A stretch of DNA of 64,000 bases from CAVSJJ01 sp963728395 (GTDB lineage Bacteria; Actinomycetota; Actinomycetes; Actinomycetales; Dermatophilaceae). Positions 41,472-50,350 of this stretch are shown in pieces. Numbering within the stretch: the first letter of the stretch is position 1; every line of letters starts with the position of its first letter. The position numbers were made by a program, and so were the translations under genes. The stretch is from the NCBI GenBank assembly GCA_963728395.1, contig CAVSJJ010000002.1:1-64000 (forward strand). Reading direction: 5' to 3'. A model generated the notes under the pieces. It did no database searches. It was not told the origin of the DNA and saw only the letters and a program-made list of their open reading frames with translations.

Positions 41472-42788
41472 ATGAACGGCACGACTCGTTCCGTGCGGCG
41501 CGTCATCCGGCGCCGCCTGTCCGTCCCGGTGGCGGCGGTCCTGGCCCTGGCGGGCGCCGCCTCGGTCCAGGTGACCTCCGCGAGCGCCGCCGCCCCGCCG
41601 CGCAACGGCATCGTCTGCACCGACGGCGGTGACAAGGCCGGCGAGCCGGTCTTCGACCTGACGACCCGAACCGGCTACATCGACCTTCCCGACGGCAACA
41701 CGATGTTCATGTGGGGCTACTCGAGCGGGTTCGACGCCTTCCAGCACCCCGGTCCGGTCCTGTGCGTCCACGAGGGTGACAAGGTCACCGTCATCCTCCA
41801 CAACACCCTGCCCGAGGCGACATCCGTCGTGTTCCCGGGCCAGGAGGACGTCCTGGCCGACGGTGCGCCGTCCCAGCCCGAGCTGGACCCGAGCGGGATG
41901 ATGACGAGCCTCGCCCCGGCGGCGGCGCCCGAGGGTGGCACGACGACCTACACCTTCACGGCGAACCGGGCAGGGTCCTTCCTCTACGAGTCGGGCACCG
42001 ACCCCGAGAAGCAGGTGCGGATGGGGCTCTTCGGCGCGCTCATCGTCCGACCGCCCCTCGGTGACGACTACGCCTACGACGACCCGAGCACCCGGTTCAA
42101 CTCCGACGAGGAGTTCATGGTCCTGCTGTCCGAGATCGACCCGTACCAGCACCAGGCGGTCGAGCAGGGCAAGGCGTTCAACCTCAACACCTACAAGCCG
42201 CGCTACTGGCTCATCAACGGTCGCGGGTACCCCGACAGCATCGCCGACAACGGCGCGTCGTGGCTCCCGTCGCAGCCGTACGGCTCGCTGGCGACGGTCA
42301 ACCCCTACGACCCCGCCACCCACCCGCTGCCCGGTATCGCGCGGTATCTCAGCGTGGGCGCGGAGGACTACCCGTTCCACCCGCACGGGAACAACGGGAC
42401 CGTCGTCGGCCGCGACGGCTACCAGCTGAAGACCGCCGCGAACGAGGACATGTCGATGGAGAAGTTCGCCATCAACATCGGCCCGGGACAGACGTGGGAC
42501 GTGCTGTTCAAGTGGTACGACGCGGAGGACTACAGCCCGAGCAACCCGGTCACCGTCACGGTGCCCGACCTGGCCAACCAGGTTGTCGGCACCTTCTACA
42601 GCGGCAGCCCGTACCTCGGTGACACCAAGGTGCTCCCGCCGGGCGTCCAGACCCTCAACCAGTGCGGCGAGTACTACATCATCTCGCACAACCACGCGCT
42701 GTATCAGATCACCTCCTGGGGTGTGACCATGACCGGCCCGATCACGTACATGCGCATCGAGCCGCCCCAACCCAACAACTGCGGATGA
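41472..42788 (+). CDS. Multicopper oxidase-like protein B (copper ligands in C-terminal half only)
   Basis: This 438-aa protein has a signal peptide (basic N-terminus, VPVAAVLALAGAASVQVTSASA, cleavage near residue 40). The first cupredoxin half has non-ligand residues where HxH motifs are expected (ATSVVFPGQ; SFLYESGTDPEKQVRMGL). The second half carries YPFHPHGNNGTVVGRDG (His303, His305) and YYIISHNHALYQITSWG (His406, His408). These are two HxH motifs of the type that ligate the trinuclear cluster. It starts 3 bp after gene A. The pattern is complementary to protein A, suggesting they assemble one complete copper site. Confidence 0.83.
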   Translation: MNGTTRSVRRVIRRRLSVPVAAVLALAGAASVQVTSASAAAPPRNGIVCTDGGDKAGEPVFDLTTRTGYIDLPDGNTMFMWGYSSGFDAFQHPGPVLCVHEGDKVTVILHNTLPEATSVVFPGQEDVLADGAPSQPELDPSGMMTSLAPAAAPEGGTTTYTFTANRAGSFLYESGTDPEKQVRMGLFGALIVRPPLGDDYAYDDPSTRFNSDEEFMVLLSEIDPYQHQAVEQGKAFNLNTYKPRYWLINGRGYPDSIADNGASWLPSQPYGSLATVNPYDPATHPLPGIARYLSVGAEDYPFHPHGNNGTVVGRDGYQLKTAANEDMSMEKFAINIGPGQTWDVLFKWYDAEDYSPSNPVTVTVPDLANQVVGTFYSGSPYLGDTKVLPPGVQTLNQCGEYYIISHNHALYQITSWGVTMTGPITYMRIEPPQPNNCG

Positions 42789-42805
42789 GAGAGGGGGCCA
42801 CGACG

Positions 42806-45800
42806 ATGACGAAGAACCAGAACCTGCGCACGGCAGCCCTGTCGCTCGCGGCGGGTGGTGCTCTGACGGTGCTCGGCCTCCTGTTCGGCCCGGCCGGCTC
42901 GGCCGGTGCCGCCGAGGTGGACGTCCAGCTCGACGCGACGACCGGCTCGGTCACCCTGCCGACGAGGACGGCGACGACGAACGTCCCCGTCCTCGGCTAC
43001 TGTCTGCGCACCGACCCGGGAACCGCCTGCGGCACTGTGTCGGCGCCGGGCGGCCCGACGATCTCGGTCGACGAGGGCGACGTCGTCACCATCACCCTGC
43101 ACAACCAGCTGAGCGAGGCGACGTCGCTCTTCATCGGCGGCCAGCCGATGGTGCCGGACCCGACCGGTGCGGCGGCGGGAGCCGACGTCACCTACTCGTT
43201 CACCGCGTCGAGCCCGGGAACCTTCCTCTACGAGGCGGGGCTGACGAGCAACCAGGAGCACCAGGTCGCCATGGGGCTCTACGGCGCGTTCGTCGTCCGC
43301 CCGGCCACCGGCGGGCAGGCGTACGACGATGCGGCCACGGCATACGACACCGAGTCGGTCCAGGTGCTGAGCGAGGTCGACCCGGTGCTCAACCGGACGG
43401 CCGACCCCGCGGCGTTCGACATGCGCAACTTCACCCCGCGGTGGACCCTCGTCAACGGCAAGGTCCACCCGGCGACGGACCCGATCGCGGCCGCCTCCGG
43501 GCAGAAGGTCCTCGTGCGATGGATCAACGCCGGCCTGTTCTACCGGTCGATGGCGGTTCTCGGCGCGGGTCAGGACTTTGTCGCCGTCGACGGCCATCGG
43601 CTCGCCAACGGCACGACCGACCTGGCACGCACCTACGTCGCCGAGACGATGGGCCCGGGCCAGACGGCCGACGCCATCGTCACGGCGCCGACGACGACGG
43701 CCGACCGCCGGCTGCCGGTCTACGACGCCAGCCTCGCCCTGCACAACACGAATGCCGCGGGCAGTGGTGGCATGCTCACCTTCCTCGAGGTGACGGGTGT
43801 CGGGAGCGAGCCGGATGCCTCCGGCCCGGCCACGACGGGTGTGGACCTGGCCACGTCGGGTGACCTCACCGCCAACGTCAGCGACGCCGCCACCGGTGGC
43901 GCCGCGATCCAGGCGGCGGAGTACTACCTCGACTCGATCGCGGGCACGCCGATGCCGCTGGGCGCCACGGACGGCGCCTTCGACTCCGCGAGCGAGGGCG
44001 TGACCCTCTCCGGCGTCTCGGTCGTCTCCGGGCAGCACGTGCTCTATGTCCGGGGGCAGGACGCGGTCGGGAACTGGGGTCCGTTCAGCTCGGTGCTCGT
44101 CATGGGTGCCGACGACCGGGGCCCGACGACGACCGGCGTCACGTTGACGCCCGACCGCACGAACGGCACCGCCGACGTGACGGTCGACGCGACCGGCAAC
44201 GACTCCGCCTCGGGCAACTCCGACATCACCGCCGCCGACCTCTCGGTCGACGGTGTGACGGCGAGCGCGATGTCGATCGCCACGAGCGGTCCGGTGGCCG
44301 CCGTCCAGGGGACGATCGCCGCGACCGATCTCAGCGGGCTCGCCGAGGGCAACCACGTGGTCTCGGTCCGCACCCAGGACGCCGCGGGCAACTGGAGCGA
44401 ACCGGCCGACGCGGCACTGGTCATCGACCGCACCGGGCCGGTGGCCAGTGACGTCTCGGTGACACCGAACCCGAACAACGGAACGATGCCGGTCAACGGC
44501 TCCTCGCCCGCGGTCCGGCTCTCGGCCACCATCGCCGACCCCGCCTCGGGCGACGCCGGCTCGACGTTCGGCACCGCTCAGAGCACCATCGCCAAGGCCG
44601 AGGCCTTCCTCGACGAGACTCCGGGCGCGCCGGGCTCCGGCCTGCCACTGGAGGCTGCCGACGGTGCGTTCTCCAGCGCGAGCGAGAACGTCTACCTCGA
44701 CATCCCGCTCACGACGGTCCGGCAGCTGCCGGACGGCCCGCACACGCTCGCCGTCCGGGGCCGGGACGCCGCGGGCAACTGGGGTGACGTCGTCTCGACG
44801 ACCCTCGTCGTCGACAAGACCGGCCCGGCCGTCATCGACCTCACCGTCGTGCCCAACCCGGCCGTCGCGGTCCCGTCCGTCACCGTGACCGCCACGGTGC
44901 TCGACGCGATGTCGACAGTGGCCTCCGTCGAGTACTTCATCGGCGCGGACCCCGGGGTGGGCAACGGCATACCGGTCACTCGGGCTCCCGACGGCTCCGT
45001 CTCCTTCACCGCCGACATCACCGGCGTGGCGGAGGGCAACCGCACCCTCACGGTCCGAGCGCTCGACTCGCTCGGCAACCGGGGCTCGGCGGCTCAGGTC
45101 GTCAACGTCCAGCGTCCGCTGTGGTTCACCACGGTCGGCAACGGTCGCCCGCCGGGGATCACCGGTGCGGTCGACGACAGCGACGTCTACCTGTGGGCCG
45201 TCAGTGCCTTCACCCGGGTGTTCGACATGAGCACGGCGCCGTACTCGGTGCCGGGGTCGGCGGACGTCGACGGCTTCAGCCGGGTGGACGCGAACCACTT
45301 CTACGCCTCCTTCGCGGGCAACACCACGTTGGCCGGCGTCGGGACGGTTCGTGACGAGGACGTCGTGTACTGGAACGGAGGCTCGGGCTGGCAGATGTTC
45401 TTCGACGGCAGCAGCCACGGGATCACCGGCGGTGCGGCATTCGGGATCGACGCCATCAACGTCGACACCGGCACCCTGTACTTCTCGACGGACAGCAACA
45501 CCAACCCGCCGGGAGTCACGGGTCAGCCGGACAACTCCGACATCTACCGCTGGGACGGTGGCAACGGCTACACCCGGGTCATCGACGCGACGACGATCGG
45601 CATCCCGAACGGGGCCAACGTCGACGGCTTCGTGCGGGCCGGAGCCGACGACTGGCTGTTCTCCTTCTCGAACACGAGCGTGAGCGTCTCCGGGCTCGGC
45701 ACGGTCGCCGACGAGGACGTCGTCCGCCGGGTCGACGGGTCGTGGAGCACGTACTTCGACGGCTCCGCGCACGGCCTGACGGCGAACAACCAGGACATCG

Positions 45801-45820
45801 ACGCGATCGATATCCCCTGA
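42806..45820 (+). CDS. Multicopper oxidase-like protein C with no copper ligands, Ig-like domains and C-terminal repeats
   Basis: This 1004-aa secreted protein has a signal peptide (ALSLAAGGALTVLGLLFGPAGSAGA) and a cupredoxin-type region (about 30-330) with the framework of proteins A and B (FLYEAGLTSNQEHQVAMGLYGAFVVRP) but no HxH pairs. Ig-like domains follow (about 335-770; repeated DAAGNW and AEYYLDSIAGTPMPLG / AEAFLDETPGAPGSGLPL units), then two copies of the repeat also found in the giant protein (about 771-1004). It may be a catalytically inactive structural subunit bridging the oxidase to the scaffold. ATG 42806 follows GAGAGGGGG. Confidence 0.8.
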   Translation: MTKNQNLRTAALSLAAGGALTVLGLLFGPAGSAGAAEVDVQLDATTGSVTLPTRTATTNVPVLGYCLRTDPGTACGTVSAPGGPTISVDEGDVVTITLHNQLSEATSLFIGGQPMVPDPTGAAAGADVTYSFTASSPGTFLYEAGLTSNQEHQVAMGLYGAFVVRPATGGQAYDDAATAYDTESVQVLSEVDPVLNRTADPAAFDMRNFTPRWTLVNGKVHPATDPIAAASGQKVLVRWINAGLFYRSMAVLGAGQDFVAVDGHRLANGTTDLARTYVAETMGPGQTADAIVTAPTTTADRRLPVYDASLALHNTNAAGSGGMLTFLEVTGVGSEPDASGPATTGVDLATSGDLTANVSDAATGGAAIQAAEYYLDSIAGTPMPLGATDGAFDSASEGVTLSGVSVVSGQHVLYVRGQDAVGNWGPFSSVLVMGADDRGPTTTGVTLTPDRTNGTADVTVDATGNDSASGNSDITAADLSVDGVTASAMSIATSGPVAAVQGTIAATDLSGLAEGNHVVSVRTQDAAGNWSEPADAALVIDRTGPVASDVSVTPNPNNGTMPVNGSSPAVRLSATIADPASGDAGSTFGTAQSTIAKAEAFLDETPGAPGSGLPLEAADGAFSSASENVYLDIPLTTVRQLPDGPHTLAVRGRDAAGNWGDVVSTTLVVDKTGPAVIDLTVVPNPAVAVPSVTVTATVLDAMSTVASVEYFIGADPGVGNGIPVTRAPDGSVSFTADITGVAEGNRTLTVRALDSLGNRGSAAQVVNVQRPLWFTTVGNGRPPGITGAVDDSDVYLWAVSAFTRVFDMSTAPYSVPGSADVDGFSRVDANHFYASFAGNTTLAGVGTVRDEDVVYWNGGSGWQMFFDGSSHGITGGAAFGIDAINVDTGTLYFSTDSNTNPPGVTGQPDNSDIYRWDGGNGYTRVIDATTIGIPNGANVDGFVRAGADDWLFSFSNTSVSVSGLGTVADEDVVRRVDGSWSTYFDGSAHGLTANNQDIDAIDIP
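45118..45816 (+). repeat. Two copies of the same unnamed ~110-aa repeat (protein C C-terminus)
   Basis: Copies begin LWFTTVGNGRPPGITG and TLYFSTDSNTNPPGVTG. Conserved features are PPG near the start, DNSDIYxW, xRVxD, ANVDGF/ADVDGF, NTTL or NTSV, DEDVV, SWSTYFDGSAHGLT and DIDAI. They match 39292-39984. Confidence 0.8.
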
Positions 45821-45828
45821 GCCGAGCC

Positions 45829-45862
45829 GGGTGCCGGCCCGAAGCGCTTCGGGCCGGCACCC
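45829..45862. terminator. 34-bp perfect palindrome between gene C and the downstream operon
   Basis: GGGTGCCGGCCCGAAGC and its exact reverse complement form a 17-bp arm palindrome centred on GCGC, 8 bp after the stop of gene C and 17 bp before the next start. As RNA it gives a long GC hairpin. There is no U-tract; it could be an attenuator, a terminator or an RNA-stability element separating the two groups. Confidence 0.6.
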
Positions 45863-45879
45863 ACGAAGGAGGAGTCACC

Positions 45880-46386
45880 ATGACCGCCGACACCATCACC
45901 GCACCACCCATCGATGCCCCGACCGGAGGAGTCCGCGTCCGCCGCTGGCGCCGCCTGGTCGCGCTCGCCGTCGTCCTCGTGCTCGTCGGGCTGGGGGCCC
46001 GGGCCTGGCTGCACCACGCCCAGGACGTCCGGACCGGCACGACCGCCGTCTCCGCCGCGCAGTTCGCGGCGCGGACCGGGGCCAAGGTCACCCTCATCGG
46101 GGTCACGGCCGAGGGCGGGATGATCGAGTTCCGCTACCAGGTGACCGACCCCGACAAGGCGAGCCTGCTGCTGCACCAGGCGGACCACCGGCCCATCCTC
46201 GTCGCCGAGGACACCGGCGCCACGCTGGCCATGACCTCGCGACCGCACATCCACCGCAGCGACGTGAAGCTCGGGGGGTCCTACTTCTTCCTCCTGGCCA
46301 ACGTGCGCAACGCCGTCCGCGACGGCACGCCGGTCACCGTCATCGTCGGCGACGTCCGTCTCGAGCACGTGAGGGCTCAGTCGTGA
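45880..46386 (+). CDS. Single-pass membrane protein of the copper locus
   Basis: This 168-aa protein has a 25-residue N-terminal cytoplasmic part, one transmembrane helix (LVALAVVLVLVGLGARAWL, about 26-44) and an extracytoplasmic domain of ~120 aa rich in beta-strand-forming residues with VTDPDKASLLLHQADHRP and RPHIHRSDVKLGGSYFFLL. I do not recognise the family. ATG 45880 has GAAGGAGGAG upstream; its stop overlaps the CopC-CopD start as GTGA. It probably works with CopC-CopD. Confidence 0.75.
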   Translation: MTADTITAPPIDAPTGGVRVRRWRRLVALAVVLVLVGLGARAWLHHAQDVRTGTTAVSAAQFAARTGAKVTLIGVTAEGGMIEFRYQVTDPDKASLLLHQADHRPILVAEDTGATLAMTSRPHIHRSDVKLGGSYFFLLANVRNAVRDGTPVTVIVGDVRLEHVRAQS

Positions 46387-48347
46387 GCCGGCCCACCGCG
46401 GCCGGCAGCGTCGCCACAGTGACCGGGGTCGGGGGGCCCGAGCACCGCCGCGGTGGGCTTGCCTCTCGAGTCGTCGAGCTGTTCGTCCTCATCGTCGTCC
46501 TGCTCATCGGGACGGCCGGCTCCGCGTCGGCCCACAGCGAGATCGCGCGGTCCGACCCGGCGAACGGTGGCATGGTGGCGACCGGCGCGACGAGCCTCAC
46601 CCTGTGGTTCGACGAGCCGATCAGCGAGAACGGCTACTCCTTCGCGATCCGCGCCGCGGACCCGGACAAGCCGCCGGTCGACGTGACGGCGAAGCTCGAC
46701 GACGGTGCGACGGTCGTCCATCTCGCGACTCCACCCCTCGAGCAGGGCACCTACACGATCAGCTGGGCGGTCATCGGGGACGACGGACACCCGACGCGGG
46801 GCACGGTCATCTTCGGCTCCGGGTTCCGTCCCGACGGCATCCCCGACTCCGGCGCGACGCTGCCCGACCCGTTCCAGCTCGGCATCCGGGTGATCGACCT
46901 CGTCGGCACCCTCCTCGCCCTCGGCGCCCTGTCCATCGTCGGGCGAGTGGCCGGCGCCTTCGAGCGCGGCGGGATCCGCCTGCGCCGCCGGGTGCTGACC
47001 CTCGGGGTCGTCGGCGCGGCCGTCTCACTCGGCGCGGGCGTCCTCACCCCGCTGCTGACGATCCGGGCCCAGGTGGCCGGCCTGTCCGAGCTGCCGAGTG
47101 CCGTGCGCGACCTGCTCATCGGCAGCTCCTGGGGGATGATCTGGCTCGTCCGGCTCTCCGCGATCGTCGTCGCCCTCGTCGCCCTCGTCCGGGCCCGGCG
47201 GAACCCACCGGCTTCCCGGCCGTATGCCGCGCCGGCGCGGCGAGCGCGCGTGCTCGCCGTCGCGACGGCGGCCCTTGCCGTCTCGGCGGTCATCGATGCC
47301 TCCGCGGGGCACGCCTCGACGCTGCCGGCCCGCTCGGGCCTCGCCGTCCTCGCCGCCGCCCTTCACGTCCTCGCCGCCGGCGTGTGGGCGGGGGGGCTCC
47401 TCGTCCTCGTGCTCACCGTCGTGCCGGTCATGCGCCTCCAGGCCCGGGAGCGGCGGGCCGTGGTCCCCGACGCCTGGAAGGCGTTCGGTCCGCGTGCGGC
47501 GCTCGCGTCCGGGGTGCTCGTGGCCACCGGCCTCTACGGGGCAGGACGCCACGTCGGTTCGGTCACGACACTGACCCATGATGTCTACGGGTGGGCGGTC
47601 ATCGCCAAGGTGCTGCTGCTCTGTGTCGCACTCGCCATCGCGGGCTACAACACGATGCTCATCAATCCAGAGGTGGCCGAACGGGTCGGCAGGCTGGCTC
47701 GTCAGGGCGAGGGCTGGCGCCCGCCCGCGCATCGCCTGCGCACGACCGTCGCCGTGGAGGCGGCCGTTCTCGTCGCCGCCGTTGCCGGCGCCGCCGTCAT
47801 GACCTCCGTGCCGACCGCCCGCGAGAGCGACGCGACGGCCTCGATCCTCGCGCCCTACTCCGACACCGTCGATGGGCTCTTCGTCACCTTCGAGGCGCTC
47901 CCGCTCGGCCAGCGGACCCGCATCGTCGTGCGGTCCGAGGCCGTCGTCCGACCGCTGCCCGGTCCGGTCACCTCGGTCGAGGTGGGCCTCGTGCCCGGCG
48001 CCGCACCCGAGGACCGGGTCGACCTCAAGCAGGTTCAGCCGGGTCAGTACGAGGGCGTCACCGCCCAGGCCCCGACCGGCGACTGGATCGCCGAGGTCGT
48101 CCTGCACCGCGGTGGCACCCGCGACTCCGTGCTCGACGTGCCGTGGTGGACCGGCTCGACCACGGCGGCCACACCGCTCGAGTGGCTCGGCAGCGCGGTG
48201 GCCCTCGTCATGCTGCTCGGCATCGGCTCCGGCGTCCTGCTCTGGCGCCGCCGGATCGGTGGACCCGACATCGGCCCGGCCGAGGAGGAGCCGGCGGACC
48301 TCCTGGCGATCGAGGACCACGATCTCGAGGAGGCCGCTCGCTCATGA
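46383..48347 (+). CDS. CopC-CopD fusion (copper homeostasis protein)
   Basis: This 654-aa membrane protein has an N-terminal signal, then a CopC domain beginning with His after the signal (AHSEIARSDPANGGMV) and including a second copper-ligand region WAVIGDDGHPTRG. A CopD-type membrane domain with about eight helices follows (LGIRVIDLVGTLLALGAL..., GHAS, GRHVGS) and a C-terminal extracytoplasmic part ending in a final helix. CopC binds periplasmic Cu and CopD imports or passes it, so this gene may load the secreted oxidases. GTG 46383 overlaps the previous stop. Confidence 0.88.
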   Translation: MSRPTAAGSVATVTGVGGPEHRRGGLASRVVELFVLIVVLLIGTAGSASAHSEIARSDPANGGMVATGATSLTLWFDEPISENGYSFAIRAADPDKPPVDVTAKLDDGATVVHLATPPLEQGTYTISWAVIGDDGHPTRGTVIFGSGFRPDGIPDSGATLPDPFQLGIRVIDLVGTLLALGALSIVGRVAGAFERGGIRLRRRVLTLGVVGAAVSLGAGVLTPLLTIRAQVAGLSELPSAVRDLLIGSSWGMIWLVRLSAIVVALVALVRARRNPPASRPYAAPARRARVLAVATAALAVSAVIDASAGHASTLPARSGLAVLAAALHVLAAGVWAGGLLVLVLTVVPVMRLQARERRAVVPDAWKAFGPRAALASGVLVATGLYGAGRHVGSVTTLTHDVYGWAVIAKVLLLCVALAIAGYNTMLINPEVAERVGRLARQGEGWRPPAHRLRTTVAVEAAVLVAAVAGAAVMTSVPTARESDATASILAPYSDTVDGLFVTFEALPLGQRTRIVVRSEAVVRPLPGPVTSVEVGLVPGAAPEDRVDLKQVQPGQYEGVTAQAPTGDWIAEVVLHRGGTRDSVLDVPWWTGSTTAATPLEWLGSAVALVMLLGIGSGVLLWRRRIGGPDIGPAEEEPADLLAIEDHDLEEAARS

Positions 48348-50350
48348 GGGCATCTCGTCGACCGGTTCTCGCCGCGGTCGCCCTCGCGGTCGCGGTGGCC
48401 GGCCTCGCCGGCGCCGTCCCCGCCGTGGCCGCCCCGGGCGTGGCCGTGCCCGCCGGTGACGCGCCGCTGCCACCCTCGCTTGCCCGCATGCTCGAGGGAT
48501 TGCCCTCCGGCGGGACGCTGCGCGTCCTCGTCACGCTCCGCGACCAGCCGGCGGTGGGCCGGCCGCCGGTGCGCCCGCGCGGGGACCGGTTGCGGGCGGT
48601 CATCGACGGGCTCAAGAGGCAGACGGCCCTCTCGCAGGCGTCCCTTCACAGCCGGCTGCGAACCCTCGCCACCCAGGGCGAGGTGACCGCCGAGCGCCGG
48701 CTGTGGGTCGCCAACGCCGTGTCCGTCGATGCGACCGCGGCCGCGATCCGGGAGCTGGCGGCCCGCCCCGACGTCGCACGGGTGACGCCCGACGCCATCA
48801 CGATCACCCCGGCGAGCGCTCCGGCCGAACCGAACATCGCGACGCTCGGCGCCCCCGAGCTGTGGGCCGCGGGCCAGCGGGGCCAGGGCGTCGTCGTCGC
48901 CACCCTCGACACCGGGGTGGACCTGGCCAACCCCGACCTCGCCGCGTCATGGCGCGGCGGGTCCAACAGTTGGTTCGACCCCTACGGGCAGCACGCCACG
49001 ACTCCGGTCGATCTCAGTGGCCACGGGACGGCGACGACCGGGGCGATCGTCGGTGCCGAGGACGCGGGAGCGGCATACGGGATGGCGCCGGGAGCGCAGT
49101 GGATCGCCGCCCGGATCTTCGACGACGGCGGCACGGCGAGCACGACCGCGATCCACGAGGCCTTCCAGTGGCTGCTCGACCCCGACGGCGACCCGGCGAC
49201 GGCGGATGCCCCGCAGGTCGTCAACGGCTCGTGGGCCATCGGGACCGGGCCCTCCTGTGACCTCACCTTCCGGCCCGACGTCCAGGCACTGCGCGCCGCC
49301 GGCATCATCCCGGTCTTCTCCGCAGGGAACTTCGGGCCGTATGCCGCGACGAGCGCGAGCCCGGCCAACTATCCCGAATCCCTCGCGGTCGGCGCCGTCG
49401 ACGCCGGGGACCGGATCTGGGGCTACACGAGCGCGGGTCCGTCGACGTGCGGCGGCCGGGGCAGGGTGTTCCCGGACCTCGTGGCCCCTGGGGTCTCGGT
49501 CCTCGCGGCGGACCGCTACGACGGCTACACGTACCTCTCCGGCACCTCGATCGCGGCGCCGCAGGTGGCCGGGGCGCTGGCCCTCCTCCTCGGGGCGCAC
49601 CCCGGGCTGGCGCCCGGGGCGGCCGAGGAGGCGCTCACCGCCACCGCTCTCGACCTCGGCGTCGCCGGACCGGACGAGCGCTACGGGGCCGGCCGGATCG
49701 ACGTCGCCGTCGCGCATGCCGCGCTGACGCCGGTGCCGGCCGCGGACCTCGCCATCACCCTCGACCCCGCGGCGGTCGCGACGCCGGCCGGGGGCGCGGT
49801 CAGCCTGCTGGTCACCGCGAGCCCGAGCAACGGCGTCGACGCCGCGACCTCCCTCGCCGTCGACGGGTTGCCCGCCGAGGCGTTCGGGTCGTTCTACCCG
49901 ACGACGCTCGGGCCGGGAGCATGGACCACGACCCTGTCGATCGACACGACGACCGCGCTGGCGCCCGGGGACTACCCCCTCACGGTGACCGCGCTGGGCG
50001 GCGGCCTGACCCGCACCGCCACGGCCACCCTCACCGTGACCGCGCCCCAGCCGGACTTCACGATGTCGACGCCGGGAACGGTCACCGTCAAGCGCGGCCG
50101 GACGGCGAGCTTCCCCATCACCGTCGACGCCGTCGGTGGCCTCACCGGGCGGGTGGTCCTCGCCTCCGGGTCGACCCCGCCGGGGACGACCCCCAAGTGG
50201 ACCAAGAGAGCCGTCACCGTCCCGAAGACGGTCACCTGGCGGCTCGCGACCTCGTCGCTGACGGCGCCGGGGACCTATCTCGTGGTCCTGACCGGGTCGA
50301 TGCGCAAGGGCCCGACGCACCAGCTCGTCCTCACCCTCGTCGTGAGGTAG
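48344..50350 (+). CDS. Secreted subtilisin-like serine protease (S8)
   Basis: This 668-aa protein has a signal peptide, an inhibitor-I9-like propeptide (LRVLVTLRDQPAV... VTPDAITITP) and the peptidase domain with Asp in VVVATLDTGVDLANPDL, His in LSGHGTATTGAIVG and Ser in YLSGTSIAAPQVAGALALLLG. Two beta-sandwich domains make up the C-terminus (about 470-668). ATG 48344 overlaps the CopC-CopD stop as ATGA, so it belongs to the copper operon; it could process the giant protein. Its last 20 bp overlap the convergent NrfD-type gene. Confidence 0.92.
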   Translation: MRASRRPVLAAVALAVAVAGLAGAVPAVAAPGVAVPAGDAPLPPSLARMLEGLPSGGTLRVLVTLRDQPAVGRPPVRPRGDRLRAVIDGLKRQTALSQASLHSRLRTLATQGEVTAERRLWVANAVSVDATAAAIRELAARPDVARVTPDAITITPASAPAEPNIATLGAPELWAAGQRGQGVVVATLDTGVDLANPDLAASWRGGSNSWFDPYGQHATTPVDLSGHGTATTGAIVGAEDAGAAYGMAPGAQWIAARIFDDGGTASTTAIHEAFQWLLDPDGDPATADAPQVVNGSWAIGTGPSCDLTFRPDVQALRAAGIIPVFSAGNFGPYAATSASPANYPESLAVGAVDAGDRIWGYTSAGPSTCGGRGRVFPDLVAPGVSVLAADRYDGYTYLSGTSIAAPQVAGALALLLGAHPGLAPGAAEEALTATALDLGVAGPDERYGAGRIDVAVAHAALTPVPAADLAITLDPAAVATPAGGAVSLLVTASPSNGVDAATSLAVDGLPAEAFGSFYPTTLGPGAWTTTLSIDTTTALAPGDYPLTVTALGGGLTRTATATLTVTAPQPDFTMSTPGTVTVKRGRTASFPITVDAVGGLTGRVVLASGSTPPGTTPKWTKRAVTVPKTVTWRLATSSLTAPGTYLVVLTGSMRKGPTHQLVLTLVVR

